A DNA stretch of 64,000 nt from Ampelocalamus luodianensis (GCA_036346255.1 CM070634.1:83145020-83209019), one strand, 5' to 3'; positions 10,435-21,349 are shown, numbered from the stretch's first letter. The notes: generated by a model from the letters alone, not told the origin. Program-made: numbers and translations.

Positions 10435-10922
10435 AATTCATGCTGATGAAGCAGTCCGCACAGGCAGGATGTCCTTGGCTGCATGTTGTCTCATCCTTCT
10501 CATGCTGCTTGGTAGATTTCTTAGACGTCCATGGTAAATAAAGAAATCATGATCCGGTCACGAACACGACGCAAGCGGCGGCGGCAAACACTTGCCACCA
10601 CCAGCACAACCCACATCCAGGGGAGAGAGGCAGATCTGGCCGAGGTGAGGTAGCCGAGGGAGCAAAGGGGAGCGGCGTACCTCGATTCGGCGGCGTAGAT
10701 GGCGGGGCGAGCTCAATTCAGCTTGGGAGATGGCGGGGCAAGCTTGATTTGGCGAGGGAGATGGCGACGAGCTCGATTCGGTGGCGTAGATGGCGGGGCG
10801 AGCTCGATTCGGTGAGGGAGATGGCGGCTAGGTCGAATCGGCGGCGGGGGAGTCGCGATGCTAGAGCCCGGCCAAAGTCCCGAACCCTAGCGTGCGCTGG
10901 GGAGTGACGAGTTAGGCGCAAA
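10435..10922. repeat. GC-rich cargo with degenerate ~35-50 bp repeats
   Basis: After an arm fragment of the hairpin (10478-10512), positions 10683-10845 repeat GATGGCGGGGCGAGCTCGAT-like units about four times with changes. The far end (10880-10915) matches, inverted, the exon-like start in CACTA copy 1. On the minus strand this could be a leader exon of the element. No domain is visible. Confidence 0.5.
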
Positions 10923-11273
10923 TTTCATAATAGAACCATCTGTGATATGGTCTCATATCACAGACAGGTCCATAATAGAACCGTCTGTGAGACGTATCAC
11001 AGACGGTCCCATAATAGAACCGTCATCCTTTTGTCTATAGGTGAAATATAGTTTCAAAAATTTGGTAAAAATTATATTAATTCATGATAATTATTCTAAT
11101 ATTTGAATAAATTGGTTCCAGATGATGATCATGATAAAGAGAAGTTCTCTCTCGTTTGGAAGTCTGTGATAAATACATAAATACAAATTAAAAATTCAGA
11201 ACATTTGACACATTCTGATATAGATAAATGCAAATTATAATATATATATATATATACATAAAAATAGCTAATT

Positions 11274-12248
11274 TTACGGCAAGTAGTCCAACACCTCTGC
11301 AAAGAATTTGGCATACTCGTGTCTAATCCTGCAGTCATCGCTGTAGAAGACGGCGTAGTCGTCCCACCCTAACACGCCGCAGCCGGTGCTCATGCACCGG
11401 TGGCCGTCCTCCGACAGTGCCCACACCCGGCCCAGCGGTGGCCCGGCCATCCTCCCCCACGCCGCCGCCTGGATCATGTCCACGGCGAGCCTCTGGCACT
11501 GCCTGCACTCCCGGTTGGTCCTCTTGGCCATCTCCCACCTGCCGCCTGCCAGCTCGCCCTCGACCTGCCTGATGTACCGCTTCCCAACGTCGCGCGTCTC
11601 GCTTGCCGTGTAGAGGAGGAGGCCGAGCACGTAGGCCTCGGCCTTGTGGCCGACGACGGCGTCGGCCGCCCGTTCAAGGAACACGAGGCCGCGCTGCATG
11701 TCTTGGGGCGCGAAGACAAGCACGAGGCCGACAATGAAGTAGGCCTCCGGGTTGCTAGCGCCGGCCAGGTGGTTTACGACGGTGAGGTAGCGCTCGTTGT
11801 TCTGCCACTTCATCGCATCCTCTCGCTCCAGCGCCATGCGCATCCTCACGGCGCGCGCTTTGGACGCCTTGTACATGGTCTTGCAACTAAAATTCAAGAC
11901 GATATATAGAATCTTAATACAATAATTAATTACTGTATATATTGGACACAAAACGAAATCATCACGAGATTTTATTTTTTGTGCCATATCATGATACGAC
12001 TTTTCGGTTTTGTATGCTACAGTCATTTTCACAAACTGACTATAACCAGATCGATCACCTATACCAAAAACAAAAGAACAGATCACGTAACGTGGCTCGT
12101 AGGATGCAGAGGTCAGCCATGGGCTGAGGAGAGCTCGCGGCCACGAGGCCGACGGTGTGGACGACGACCTCGTCAGGAAGATCAAGGACGGCGATCGCCG
12201 ACCTCCTCGCCCGCTTGGTCCTGCCGTCATGCTCCGTGTGCTCACCAT
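11274..12248 (-). pseudogene. Captured F-box gene fragment (At1g67623-like family), frameshifted
   Basis: Two exons are visible on the minus strand. Exon 1 (12092-12248) has an ATG, then a frame reading LDLPDEVVV, a typical F-box start. It ends at a GT donor (12090-12091). An intron of 205 bp ends at an AG (11887-11888). Exon 2 (11274-11886) encodes CKTMYKASKARA, then ASNPEAYFIVGL, a GLVFLERAADA...EAYVLGLLL repeat-like helix pair, NRECRQCQR, and a C-terminal cysteine motif ending CRIRHEYAKFF. This order matches plant F-box proteins of the At1g67623 type, probable SCF E3 ligase adaptors. A one-base loss near 12217-12221 puts the ATG out of frame with the F-box, so the protein cannot start correctly. 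One residue in the C-terminal metal-like motif is Tyr (VFYSDDC) where Cys is common. The retained intron shows DNA-level capture by the CACTA element. The exact parent gene is unknown. Confidence 0.82.
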
Positions 12249-12399
12249 GGTATACTATTCAATACCATGCGTGCTCACCATGGCGTGCGATAATATATCA
12301 CTCTTATAATTAAAATGTCGAAGAGACACATTTACGTCGGCGCGCGAGACGAAGAGACGCATCGGCGCCCGTCGGCGCGGGAAACGAAGAGACGCATGC

Positions 12400-12550
12400 A
12401 TTATCACAGACGGTTTTAAACACGAACCGTCTGTGATATTTCCTGTTCAAAGACGGTTTTTAGCGCATCCATTTACACAGACGGTCTCTAAACCAAAACC
12501 GTCTGTGATTTCATGTAATACAGACGGTTTTAACCAACCGTCTATGATGA
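12400..12550. repeat. Paired inverted subterminal repeats of CACTA copy 2
   Basis: TATCACAGACGGTT and its exact complement AACCGTCTGTGATA face each other across a 9-nt gap at 12402-12438, and again in variant form up to 12550. Such paired sites are typical binding sites for TNPA-like proteins in CACTA elements and mark the terminus that matches the 5034 end of copy 1. Confidence 0.85.
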
Positions 12551-12581
12551 GGCGTCCAATATTAGCTTTTTTGTAGTAGTG

Positions 12582-13273
12582 GGGAACAATGATAGAACAA
12601 GACAACTATTCTTGGTTTACGATCATAGAATAACAAGACGTTGTTTAGATGCAAACAAAGAACAAAAAACGCGTGAACTAATCGAAGGGAAAGAATCACA
12701 TGGTTGAACCACAAGGATTTGATATGATTTGAAGAGCACCAACTCCTCGATTCATGCACAAGTATTTACTCTCAAACACATAGATAACACAAAGGGGTAA
12801 ACTCTAAAGCCTTCAGGGTATAACTCATTTCATATTCATCAACATAACCATTTCCTATTATATTAATTACATGGGGGTAACGCTCCTTTTATAGCCTTTT
12901 GGCATGGTGCTACAATACCACTATTGAAATGGCAGTTGCGCTGTAGAAATAGTGGCTGCTACTATAGAAATGATGGCTGGTCAAACAAGTAGCAATATAC
13001 AAATTGAAATCTTTCTACTTAAGCAAAAAGAAAGCAAAAGATATTTTGAGAAAGAAAAGTAAAATCCAAATCGGATTCGTCTACATTCAAGGAAAAGATA
13101 TTATTTTCTTTCTTGCGAAATAAGTCGGTTTTGCTTTCTTAAAGCCCCGTCAGACTGTGCAGCAAAACTTCCTAACATCTTCTCTTGGATAATTTGATGC
13201 GACTTAAGAGCTCTTTCCAGATGTCATGTATCTTGGTCAAAATTATATTATGCATGTGGTCAATATCCTTATC
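12582..13273 (-). mobile_element. LTR fragment (right piece) with polypurine-like junction
   Basis: On the minus strand the sequence from 13177 begins TGTTAGGAAGTTTTGC, preceded by purine-rich CCAAGAGAAGA (13178-13188), like a polypurine tract next to a 3' LTR. The LTR body would run to 12582 and continue at 8450-8502 beyond CACTA copy 2. About 95 bp of internal sequence remains to the right before the split MITE resumes. No gag or pol is left, and the superfamily is undecided. Confidence 0.45.
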
Positions 13274-13404
13274 AAATTTTTTCAATGAAGTCACATTGGA
13301 GTATTTTATAATTGGTATTTAAGTATACTAAAAGTAATAAAAAAAGTATAATATGTTCATTTAAGTGGTACATTAAAAGTGAAAGTATGTACTATCAGGA
13401 GTAC
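13274..13404 (+). mobile_element. MITE, second half of the split copy
   Basis: The sequence resumes at AAATTTT and continues through CACATTGGAGTATTTTATAA, TTTAAGTGGTACAT and a terminal AGGAGTAC. It is in the same orientation as the half ending at 8449 and starts where that half stops. AAATTTT occurs at both break points and may be the target duplication or simply the original sequence. Confidence 0.8.
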
Positions 13405-13502
13405 GGAAAAGACTTATATACTTATTTGATCAAGGACCTAGGGGTGTAACCCTGTAGCTTGTACTGTGGCACCAAGCATGAAGCTAACTAAGTTTAGCTC
13501 AG

Positions 13503-14093
13503 AGTTTAGAGTTTTTGGACTAAATAGCACTGTTGCACGTCATTTGCAAAAGTAGCTCACCTCGCGCACTATTTGCAGATATGGTAGCTTGGCCACATGA
13601 CCATATAGCCCGAACTAGCCTCACGCCGCCACGTCTTGTGTCCGCACGGCCACCTCACGCTAGCTATAGCCTGGACGAGCCTCACGCCGCCACGTGTTGT
13701 GTTTGCACGACCACCGCCCGGATGTGATGGGGAATCCAAAGGGCTCAGCTGGCGCTTGGGTGAGGGAAACCGGGCAGTGGCCGTGCAGACGAGAAGGGAA
13801 AACGGGCAGTGGCTGTGCAGACGAGGAAAACCGGGCGGTGGTCGTGAGGACAAGGAGGGAAACCAGGTGGTGGTCATGCGGACGAGGGAATCCAGGTGGT
13901 GGCCATGCGGGCAAAGGCTTGTCCAAGCGGTGGCCTTGCGGACAAGTCTTGTCTGGGCTACGGGCGACCAGAATTGCACACGTGGTGGCGTGAGGCTCGT
14001 CCGGACTGTCATATTTGTGAATAGTGCGCGAGGTGAGCCACTTTTGCAAATACGCCACGCAACAATGCCATTTAGGCAAAAACTCCAAAGTTT
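13503..14093. mobile_element. MULE-like foldback element with long inverted ends
   Basis: About 130 bp at each end are inverted copies. Both contain AGTTTTTG, a TAAATGGC/TAAATAGC word, GTTGC, then TTTGCAAAAGT and GCTCACCTCGCGCACTATT, then GAGCCTCACGCC. Between them is a minisatellite-like block (13770-13930) of a GGGCAGTGGCCGTGCAGACG-type unit of roughly 35 bp. Mutator-like non-autonomous elements have this design, but I do not see a 9-bp duplication, so the class is tentative. The open frames on both strands follow from the repeats. Confidence 0.6.
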
Positions 14094-14733
14094 ATCCTTG
14101 ACATTAGCTGACTAATTTAGCGCTTTGTTTGGGGTTGCGGTGAATTTTGAAGAGCTCTTTTTAGTTTCCCCTATTTCTTGATATAATACCTACTTAAAAA
14201 CGTCTTTTTTTTCAAAGATATACTAGTAATTGCTACAAAACTTTACTAAGATTAAACGTTTTGTGACTATATTCTACAATGCAACACAGCACAGCATAAC
14301 ACGTACGTACTATTGATTAAGGGAAGGGAACGGGTACGAGTGGTCCAACAATTTCCCATTCCATGCATGCGAAATGATTTTTGAGGATCCTGGATAGGCC
14401 AAAGTGGCCTATCAAGGAGTTAATCAAGATGCGCATCATTAACTGCTAATGATTAGCATATGAGAAAGGTAACATCTCAGTGTTCTCGCAACCAAAGATA
14501 GGTAACATGCACCTCTCCATCAGCTAGCAGAAAGGCTGTAGCAAATAAATGTAAATGAATATGTAACCATCCTAAAAGCCGAAAGCCCAACTCCTTGATT
14601 CTTTTTGTAGGGCATGCACCGCCATAATGACACATTAGCCATTGTGATTAGTTAACTAAGATTAAGCTATAAGTTGTGGCTGAAATGACTAATTTGGCTA
14701 GTCAAGTAAGTATTGATATATAGCGATGCTTGT
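14094..14733. other. Intergenic DNA, nothing recognised
   Basis: This AT-rich sequence has only short words in inverted order, for example near 14390-14415. No gene, RNA or bounded element is supported. Confidence 0.45.
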
Positions 14734-14750
14734 ATCCGCTTCAAAATTCA

Positions 14751-14969
14751 AATCAATAGCTAGGTGCAAACATGCAAAGTTAGTTGCAAACTCACACGTG
14801 GACCGTTAGATATGGGATGGATGAACTAGATTCATCTTTAGGTTTCAATACAGGGGTGTCCCTTGTATTCAGAAAGCTACCCAACATGTGATCTCCAAAT
14901 ACGATCCATCCATCTCTCATCCAATGGTCCGAGTGACAAGTTTGCATGAACGTACCTAACTAGCTATTG
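14751..14969. mobile_element. MITE-like foldback of ~220 bp
   Basis: The ends are complementary in order: AATAGCTAGGTGCAAACATG with the right-end complement CAATAGCTAGTTAGGTACGT, then GCAAACTCACACGTGGACCG with GCAAACTTGTCACTCGGACC. The centre is at about 14865. No frame is present. A duplication of the target could not be fixed because the arms are diverged. Confidence 0.6.
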
Positions 14970-15631
14970 GTGTGTGAACTGGATATATTCCCTAATAAGT
15001 CTAATTAGCTAAACAGAGAAAACCCTAGCTAGTGTCAATTCCAAACCGTGTGATTATCATTAAGGCGACATTGCCTCGACCAACCACGTTGCTAGATTCA
15101 TTTCCCCGGCAGACGGCCGGTTTTCTCCTGTGCGTGAGCGCTATTCACCGCGAATCACGTACTATTCACCGCGAATCACGTACGTAGTGGTACTACTTAT
15201 CTAAGAGACAGGGAAGAAAGAAAGAGATGCAGTGCGGGGATGCCGCCATTAAACTAAGCACCGCGTCAAGCTCGCGCCGACCACGATCAAAATTTTCAAA
15301 CGGCCACCGAGCTAGCCCTTCACACGTTATTATTCTGATCCCCGGCAGTTAACTAGGGGCTAGAGTAGACTAACGAACCGGGTGAACTTAAACCTCCAAA
15401 TTGTGTACTTGAGTTAGGTCCCATTAATATATGCTAGTGAACATGGTAGTTTAATCTTACATTGAAGTTGTTTGATATGCACTGACATGCGGGATCGTGC
15501 AAGCCCTCGGAACTGTACAAGAAGGAAACTGCAGGAGAGCCTAGAGGGCGTACCAAGTGAGAGAACTCCCTTGAGCCCTTGAGGCCCGTTGGGACTTCAC
15601 GTGATTCGTACGCGAATTATACTTGTATTAT
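14970..15631. other. Intergenic DNA with a small direct repeat
   Basis: TATTCACCGCGAATCACGTA is tandemly repeated at 15142-15182. Nothing else is recognised before the LTR that begins at 15632. Confidence 0.5.
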
Positions 15632-16150
15632 TGTATACTCTTATACCCCTTTTATACGCAGCATACTCTAAATCGGATCAGAATTGCGAGATACGGAACG
15701 AACGTGTACTGTATCATGAACGAAGTAAATGAGTCTTGTAAGCAAAACCAAAATAACGGCGCCGAAACAATCACAATAAAAGATAAATATTTGACGAAAC
15801 CGACCGCAAATTCCTTAAATACGATCTCAAAAGACTGAAAGAGTATGAGGAATCGCCGTTCTCTCGAAACCCTCTCGAACCGTTTAGGACCCTCTGATTC
15901 TTGCCTTATATAAGAACATAGTGCTAAAGAATAACCTAGCCTCTAATCCTTGTGTGCACATCTTGCTTTGGATCAGTTGGTTATAGTTTGTGTTCTCAAT
16001 TACTACCCCTCGTAGCTTTATATAGTGCTTCCTAATTCTCCTCCAAGGGGAGTAGAAATCATACCTATATATATATTTGGATTCATATATGAATCCCTAT
16101 AGCACCATCTTCAAGGCCTAGTATGTTAGCATATGAGTCGTCTCTCAACA
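15632..16150 (-). repeat. 3' LTR of the copia element
   Basis: It runs from TGTATACTC to TCTCAACA on the plus strand and aligns along its length with 17844-18349. Shared words include GATCGGATCAGA versus AATCGGATCAGA, ACCGACCGCAAATTCCTTAA, and CCTCTCGAACC. The open frame inside it is not a gene. Confidence 0.85.
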
Positions 16151-16700
16151 ATCTCCACCTTGACTCTTATCCGTTAAAGTTATCATGCTCCTCCAAGAAC
16201 TCGCTGCAAGTTGGCTCCATCTTTTTTTTTCTTTCATTTTTCTTTGTTTTTCCTCAAAATTTTGGGACTACCTCTACCACAAGGGCTCATACACATCACC
16301 GCAATATATATGTCGGTATCCAGGCTAGCCCGCCCGGATCCTCCACCTGAGAGCTCATTTGTTGTGTAGTTTGGTTAACTACACCTCATATTCCTACAAC
16401 CCTCTTTGTCATAGGTTTGTATCGCCTCCGAGCTCCAACTGCTTGTTGGTACCGTACGGTTGGTCTCACCACATCTAACTTCTTTCAACATCTCGCACCT
16501 TCGCCTTTGAGATTGCTAGATTTTCCAACCATCTTTGCAGTTCCGCATATAACTGCAGATGAGATCTGTGTACCTATCGTTGACGATATGATTTTCTTCT
16601 CCTGGCCAAGATTTTTACCAGACTTCCCATAGATTGCTCTTCCCTTATGGTTACCTATCAAAAGGTATCCTCTATTGCTTCAAATACTTTTCATGATTAC

Positions 16701-17008
16701 CTACCCTTTACAAGTAACTCGCATGACTCCATCTCGAAATGATACCTCACAGTCTTCGAGTTCAAGAAACCTCACAGATATTAGATTCCTCTTTAAGCCA
16801 GGAACATACCGAATTCCCATCAGTGTCTGATATGCTCCATTGTATATCTTCAATGTAACCATTCCCACCTCAGTAACTATATACTCCTTGCAATCTGCTA
16901 AGTGAATAGTTCTATCTGTTGGACGTAGAGATCCTTCGTCAAATATCTCCCTCGCCGAACATATATAGAAGTGACAACCTGAATCTAATATCCATCCATG
17001 AGAAGTAC
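16701..17008 (-). pseudogene. Copia protease-region fragment
   Basis: The minus strand reads through GWILDSGCHFYIC, the aspartic protease neighbourhood of Ty1-copia (usually WxLDSGAS.H), followed by VPGLKRNLISV, a hallmark just downstream of the protease, then a stop at 16701-16703. The upstream gag part (to about 17400) is too decayed to frame. The active Asp is present but the residue after DSG is Cys. The fragment is not functional because the rest of pol is absent. Confidence 0.85.
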
Positions 17009-17830
17009 CTAATTAATTGACGACTAATACGTTCAAATCATTCTTTGCTACCACCACTAAGCATGTACCCTTTATTTTCTTCAAACTCGGACAATCTTTT
17101 ATCTATGACTTTTCTCGTCACATAGATAGCATACACATGTGCCTTTTTCTTCACGTGCTTATTATTTTTTGCCTGCAACACCTATGCCAGCCAAAGCTTA
17201 ATCACCCGAGGATGGAGATCCTAATGACTTCTTCAAGGACTATGCCTCTAATAGATATGCAACTACCTCATTGAAGTTGAGAGTATTTTTCCTAACGAGA
17301 ATGTTCATCACCAATTACTCCCACGATGATGATAGAGATGATGTCAGTATGACAACCTTGGCATTCTCAGTTTTCTCATCCATACTAGTCAACTACATGA
17401 CAAGCTTGTTAAAGATATTGAGATGGTCAACGAGCCGTACGCCTCCCTCCATGTGCAACCTATACAGTTACCTCTTTAATACCCATCGGTTTATCAGCGG
17501 CTTTGTTATATACAATTCTTCTAAGTCACTACATAATTTCTTCAACGAATTTTCCTTAATCACCAATTACTTTACCTCATTGGAGAGACATAGATAGATT
17601 GTACTGACAGTCTTCCACATTGCCACGGATGTCTCTTTCGGTTTGTCTCCTATAAGAGCATCGATTAACCCTTGTTAGACAATGATATCCTTCATCATAT
17701 ATTGCCACACGCCAAAATTTCATCCGCAGTCAAATTTCCCTACTTGATTCCACATTACCAACATCAATCTTGATTTTGTGCTACCTGACGCTTGCCGACC
17801 TTCTCACAAATCATATTAATCTGGCATTTC

Positions 17831-17842
17831 CTTTGATATCAT
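17831..17842 (-). other. Primer-binding site (initiator tRNA-Met type)
   Basis: The minus-strand word ATGATATCAAAG differs in two positions from the common TGGTATCAGAG primer site. It lies one base from the LTR. It fixes the orientation of the copia element. Confidence 0.75.
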
Positions 17843-17843
17843 T

Positions 17844-18349
17844 TGTTATACTCTGATACACATTCTTATATGCAACAGCCTCTAGATCGGATCAGAGTTG
17901 CGAGATATGATACGAGAGTGCACGATATTAAAAATAAAGTAGATGAATCTCGTAAAGAAAACCAAAATAACGACGTCGAAACAATCACAACGAGAGAAAG
18001 ATTTGGCAAAACCGACCGCAAATTCCTTAAGCAAGACTTCAAAAAAGTACAATGAATTATCGTTCTCTTATAACCCTCTCGAACCTTTTAGGACCCTTGG
18101 ATTTTTACTATATATAAAAATCTAGTGCTAAATAATAACCTAACATCTAATCCTCTCAGCACGTCTTGCTTTGAATGAGTTGGTTTCTAGCTTATGTTCT
18201 TCATGACCACCCCTTATGGTTTTATATAGTGCCCCTTAGTTCCCTTTCAAAGAGAGTAGGAATCTTAATCCTATTAGAATTTATATATAAATTCTTGTAG
18301 CACACCTCTTCAAGTCCTACTAGGTTAGGATATGAGTCACCTCTCAACA
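17844..18349 (-). repeat. 5' LTR of the copia element
   Basis: It runs TGTTATACTC to CTCAACA on the plus strand. Being next to the primer site, it is the 5' LTR of a minus-strand element. It has diverged considerably from the left LTR. Confidence 0.85.
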
Positions 18350-20488
18350 ATATTGATTTATGCAAAGTTAGTGTGAAATTCACATGTTTTCAAAAAAGCC
18401 TTGAAATTGATGCGGGAGAGAAGATGACTCAAAAGAGTTGTCTAATCATATGTGATAAAACCACCGTGCAAAACCTTAGCTGGCTTAAATTAGGAGCTCT
18501 TTTACTGTACACTCAATTTAATACAAGTCGTCAATTCTTTTTTATTCAATAGTTTAGATTAGTTAGGATTTAGTTATACTATACTTGGTAATATTCCAAG
18601 TGGAGCAGAATTGTAACTGCCCAAGTGAAGATCACATGACACAAGAGTAATATTTTCAACCCTAGTTAGAAAAGTCTATAATACCCTTAAAAAAATTATA
18701 AATACAAAGAAAAATTTATTATATCATTAACAAATTAATGCTCGAATTTGATTTATACTACCATCATATACTACCGGTAGAATGTATCGTACAATTTCTC
18801 TAAATTTAGCCCCGGAGGCAAGCCGAGGACATAACACACCGGTTGGTCCCTTCCACGCTTATCGATCTATTGCCCCAACTAGACCAGCTGACTGACACCT
18901 CATGCTCGATCTGCAAAAGTCGGCAAGAACATGTCAACCCTTGTCCAACAAGTGATCGAACCAAGAGGGGCAACTTGGCGTCCTATTCTGTCCCGCTGCA
19001 GGATGCGCCATGTTAATGATCAGCCGAACTGAACTAATCCAGGCTCCTGAGGCCGATCTGCATCGTCTCCCTGTCCAACTCACCAGCGTCTGAGAGGGAA
19101 CGTCCGCCTGCACGAGACGAGATGCTCTAATTTGCACTGCTCTTAATTAAAAGCGTAGCTTAAAGCCGATAAGAAGAATCTTCTTCTTCAATTCGTCTTA
19201 AGAAAAAACACAGGTGTAGCAGAGAAGTGTACGTCCTGGTTTCTCCCTCCTCGGATTCGTCTGGCATTTGCCTGTTAGGTTGGTGCCCTGGTTTCACGCC
19301 TCCGGAAAAAAAGTGGAGTATAAAGATGATCTGAAAAGTATATAATTTTTTTATTTGATCAGGCAAATCTGAGGATGTGATATTTGGTTGGAGACTTAGG
19401 TCTGAAAATAACGTTTTGACAATGGGAAAGCTTCTTCGTTTCTTTGATGATCACTTTCCTAACTGTCCCTGCTAGAGATTCAACGCAATAAAACAGGATT
19501 AGAGGAGCTTCGTTTCTACTGTCTGAGCCCGACGACGATTTTTCATCACCTGACCCTGATAGAGTTGCAGTCCTCAGGCTTCGAACCAAACACACCACGG
19601 TCAGCCGGCCAGCACCACGGTCAGCCGGCCAGCCGGATCTCGTGCGCAACCAAACGGCGCCCCGCGCCCGGTTGGCTCTGCTCTGCTCTGCTCTGGCCCT
19701 CGTAATGCGTGAAGTTGTTTCCTTCACGTAGAAGCCAGATCATTAATGGCCGGTCGGGGCCTGCCTCTCTGGCTGCCTGTAGCGCCGTGCCGTGGTGCTG
19801 TAGTATCCAAGGATCGTGCTGAGATCATCTTCCGCAGAACCTGTCTCCTCTCGTTTTTCGCCTTTCCAAACTCCGAACAAAACACTTCCCTTTTCTCAGC
19901 TTTCTAGATGAAAACATGGTGAGCCGAGGAGTTTTGCCTTGCGTGCGGCGTGCCATGATCTTGCTCGTGCATCTCTCGCCGCGAGTCTCTAGGGAAGGGC
20001 AGGGTCAGTTGGGCTTTGGGCCAGGAGAAGTCTGGCATGTTGCTGTGGTTTGAGGCCCACAGTCTGTGTGGGCCCGACCTGTGCAGGACGGTAACCCATG
20101 TGGGTCCCCTCTCTAAGTCCTGAGCTGAAGCTAGCAGAAGTTTCTTTGATTTGTTGTGTTTTTACAGGGATGTCTATTCATAAGATGATTGGATTTTTTA
20201 AGTATAAATTATTATTTTTATCTATTAGATCAACATCAAATATATGGTATATCAATCTCCACTCCAAATATGTACATTTCAGGATTTACCACGACATGTA
20301 TCTATGACATGTGGGTCCCGGGGTCACATGTCATAGACACATGAGTGACAAATTCTGAATTACACATCTTTTGACAATGGCAAATAATCAAATCTCCCTA
20401 AAACTAATGGTCACAGAAATTAACTTAGACTTAAGGAAATTTCAGACAACTTAGAAATAGCAAATTCGTTATTAAAGAAACGATATTG
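18350..20488. other. Long intergenic stretch, no gene supported
   Basis: The stretch is AT-rich to about 18830, then of mixed composition. A minus-strand frame at 19359-19727 (122 codons) has Arg/Ser-rich sequence without a recognisable domain. A 16-17 bp direct repeat (CACGGTCAGCCGGCCAG) lies at 19597-19635. Other frames are short. This could be a decayed gene or promoter region, and I see no support for a product. Confidence 0.4.
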
Positions 20489-20605
20489 GCCCGAAGCCTC
20501 CACTGAACAAAGGAGATAGGCACCCGAGCAAATCCTAAGATTCGAACTCGGTTGGGCAAGGAAACACCACCTTTTTACCAACCGGCCACAAGGTGGTTCC
20601 CCTCT
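20489..20605 (-). mobile_element. tRNA-derived SINE (Au-like)
   Basis: On the minus strand it starts GAGGGGAACCACC. It carries an A-box-like TGGCCGGTTGG (20578-20588) and a B-box GTTCGAATC (20539-20547) about 30 bp apart, then GGGTGCCTATCTCC and GAGGCTTCGGGCC. Internal Pol III promoter boxes followed by a non-tRNA tail are the design of plant SINEs, and the wording resembles the grass Au SINE from memory. It is not a tRNA gene because no cloverleaf closes around the boxes. Confidence 0.72.
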
Positions 20606-20952
20606 TTGATTCGTTGTTACACTTCGTCACACGCTCGAGATAAATAAGCTTGATTTTTCACGGAGGAGTTTGTTTCGTTGCCACTATCGTGGCAACACCA
20701 AATCTGGCTCTAGCTTCTTAAAGTTTTTTTTTTTGAACAATGTCTAAAAGCTTCTTTCGAAGATGACCTTCCGAGCTGGGCATCGGGTTTGGGACTGGAG
20801 CCTGGTCAATAACCCCTAAATGTATTAGATTAGACTCCGTTTAATATTGAGATGAAATGTGAGAGAACCATTGGACAACATAATTATCTAACTTTTATGT
20901 GATCTACAAAACATAGTAATGGACTTTTCATAACTTCCTTTTTACAACAACT
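20606..20952. other. Intergenic DNA, nothing recognised
   Basis: A poly-T run lies at 20726-20734 and frames are short. This segment separates the SINE from the Pack-MULE. Confidence 0.5.
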
Positions 20953-21349
20953 TTAAAAATAGGGAAATTTTGATAAATGCCACTGCTAAATACTCGTATT
21001 AGAGAATTGCCATCGCTCATTTCGATAATCGAAATATGCCATTGCAAACATCTTTTTCTCATAAAAATGCCACCGATCTACATATTTCACAAATATTGAC
21101 GCTATTGCCCTCGTCTTCTTCGATTCCCAGGCCAAGGGCCGAGCAGAGGCTGCACACGAGCCGCGAGCAGGCGAGCATGGCACCGGAGGTTTGGACCTCG
21201 CAGGCGTGGTAGAGGCCACGGGCGGCGAGTAGGGGCAGCGAGAGGCGGGCCGAGTGGATGCGCTGGCCCTAGGCCGCGCCGGGCTGGGGGGAGAGAGGCG
21301 CCGTAGGAGGCGGCCAGCGGTGCGTGAGCGGGCCGAGGGAGAGAGAGGT

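Larger units (their letters stand above)
8503..12581. mobile_element. Non-autonomous CACTA transposon (copy 2) carrying captured gene and hairpin
   Basis: The left end is CACTACTACAAAAATG and the right-end complement is CACTACTACAAAAAAGC. Subterminal TCACAGACGG repeats fill 8520-8790 and 10925-11030 plus 12400-12550. The 3-bp flanks do not match exactly (GAA before, GGG after, with GAA two bases further on), so one end has mutated or gained bases. The cargo from left to right is a TA microsatellite, a complete MITE, a 416-nt hairpin, a 124-bp minisatellite, a GC-rich repeat block and an F-box gene fragment on the minus strand. No transposase frame is present. The family matches copy 1, in reverse orientation. 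Confidence 0.9.
15632..18349 (-). mobile_element. Internally deleted Ty1-copia retrotransposon
   Basis: Two related LTRs (15632-16150 and 17844-18349) enclose 1.7 kb. The orientation is minus. A primer-binding site complementary to initiator tRNA-Met lies next to the right LTR (ATGATATCAAAG on the minus strand, 17831-17842), and a purine tract (AAGGTGGAGAT on the minus strand, about 16151-16161) lies next to the left LTR. Only gag/protease-region sequence remains. Integrase, RT and RNase H are missing. The LTRs have many differences, so the insertion is old. The flanking 5-mers ATTAT and ATATT are similar but not identical. Confidence 0.85.

Noticed and set aside
19359..19727. A minus-strand frame of 122 codons
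   Set aside because: No known motif, a biased Arg/Ser composition in its first half and no supporting gene structure.
20489..20605. A possible tRNA gene from the A and B boxes
   Set aside because: No acceptor stem or anticodon arm closes around the boxes, and the sequence continues into a SINE-like tail.
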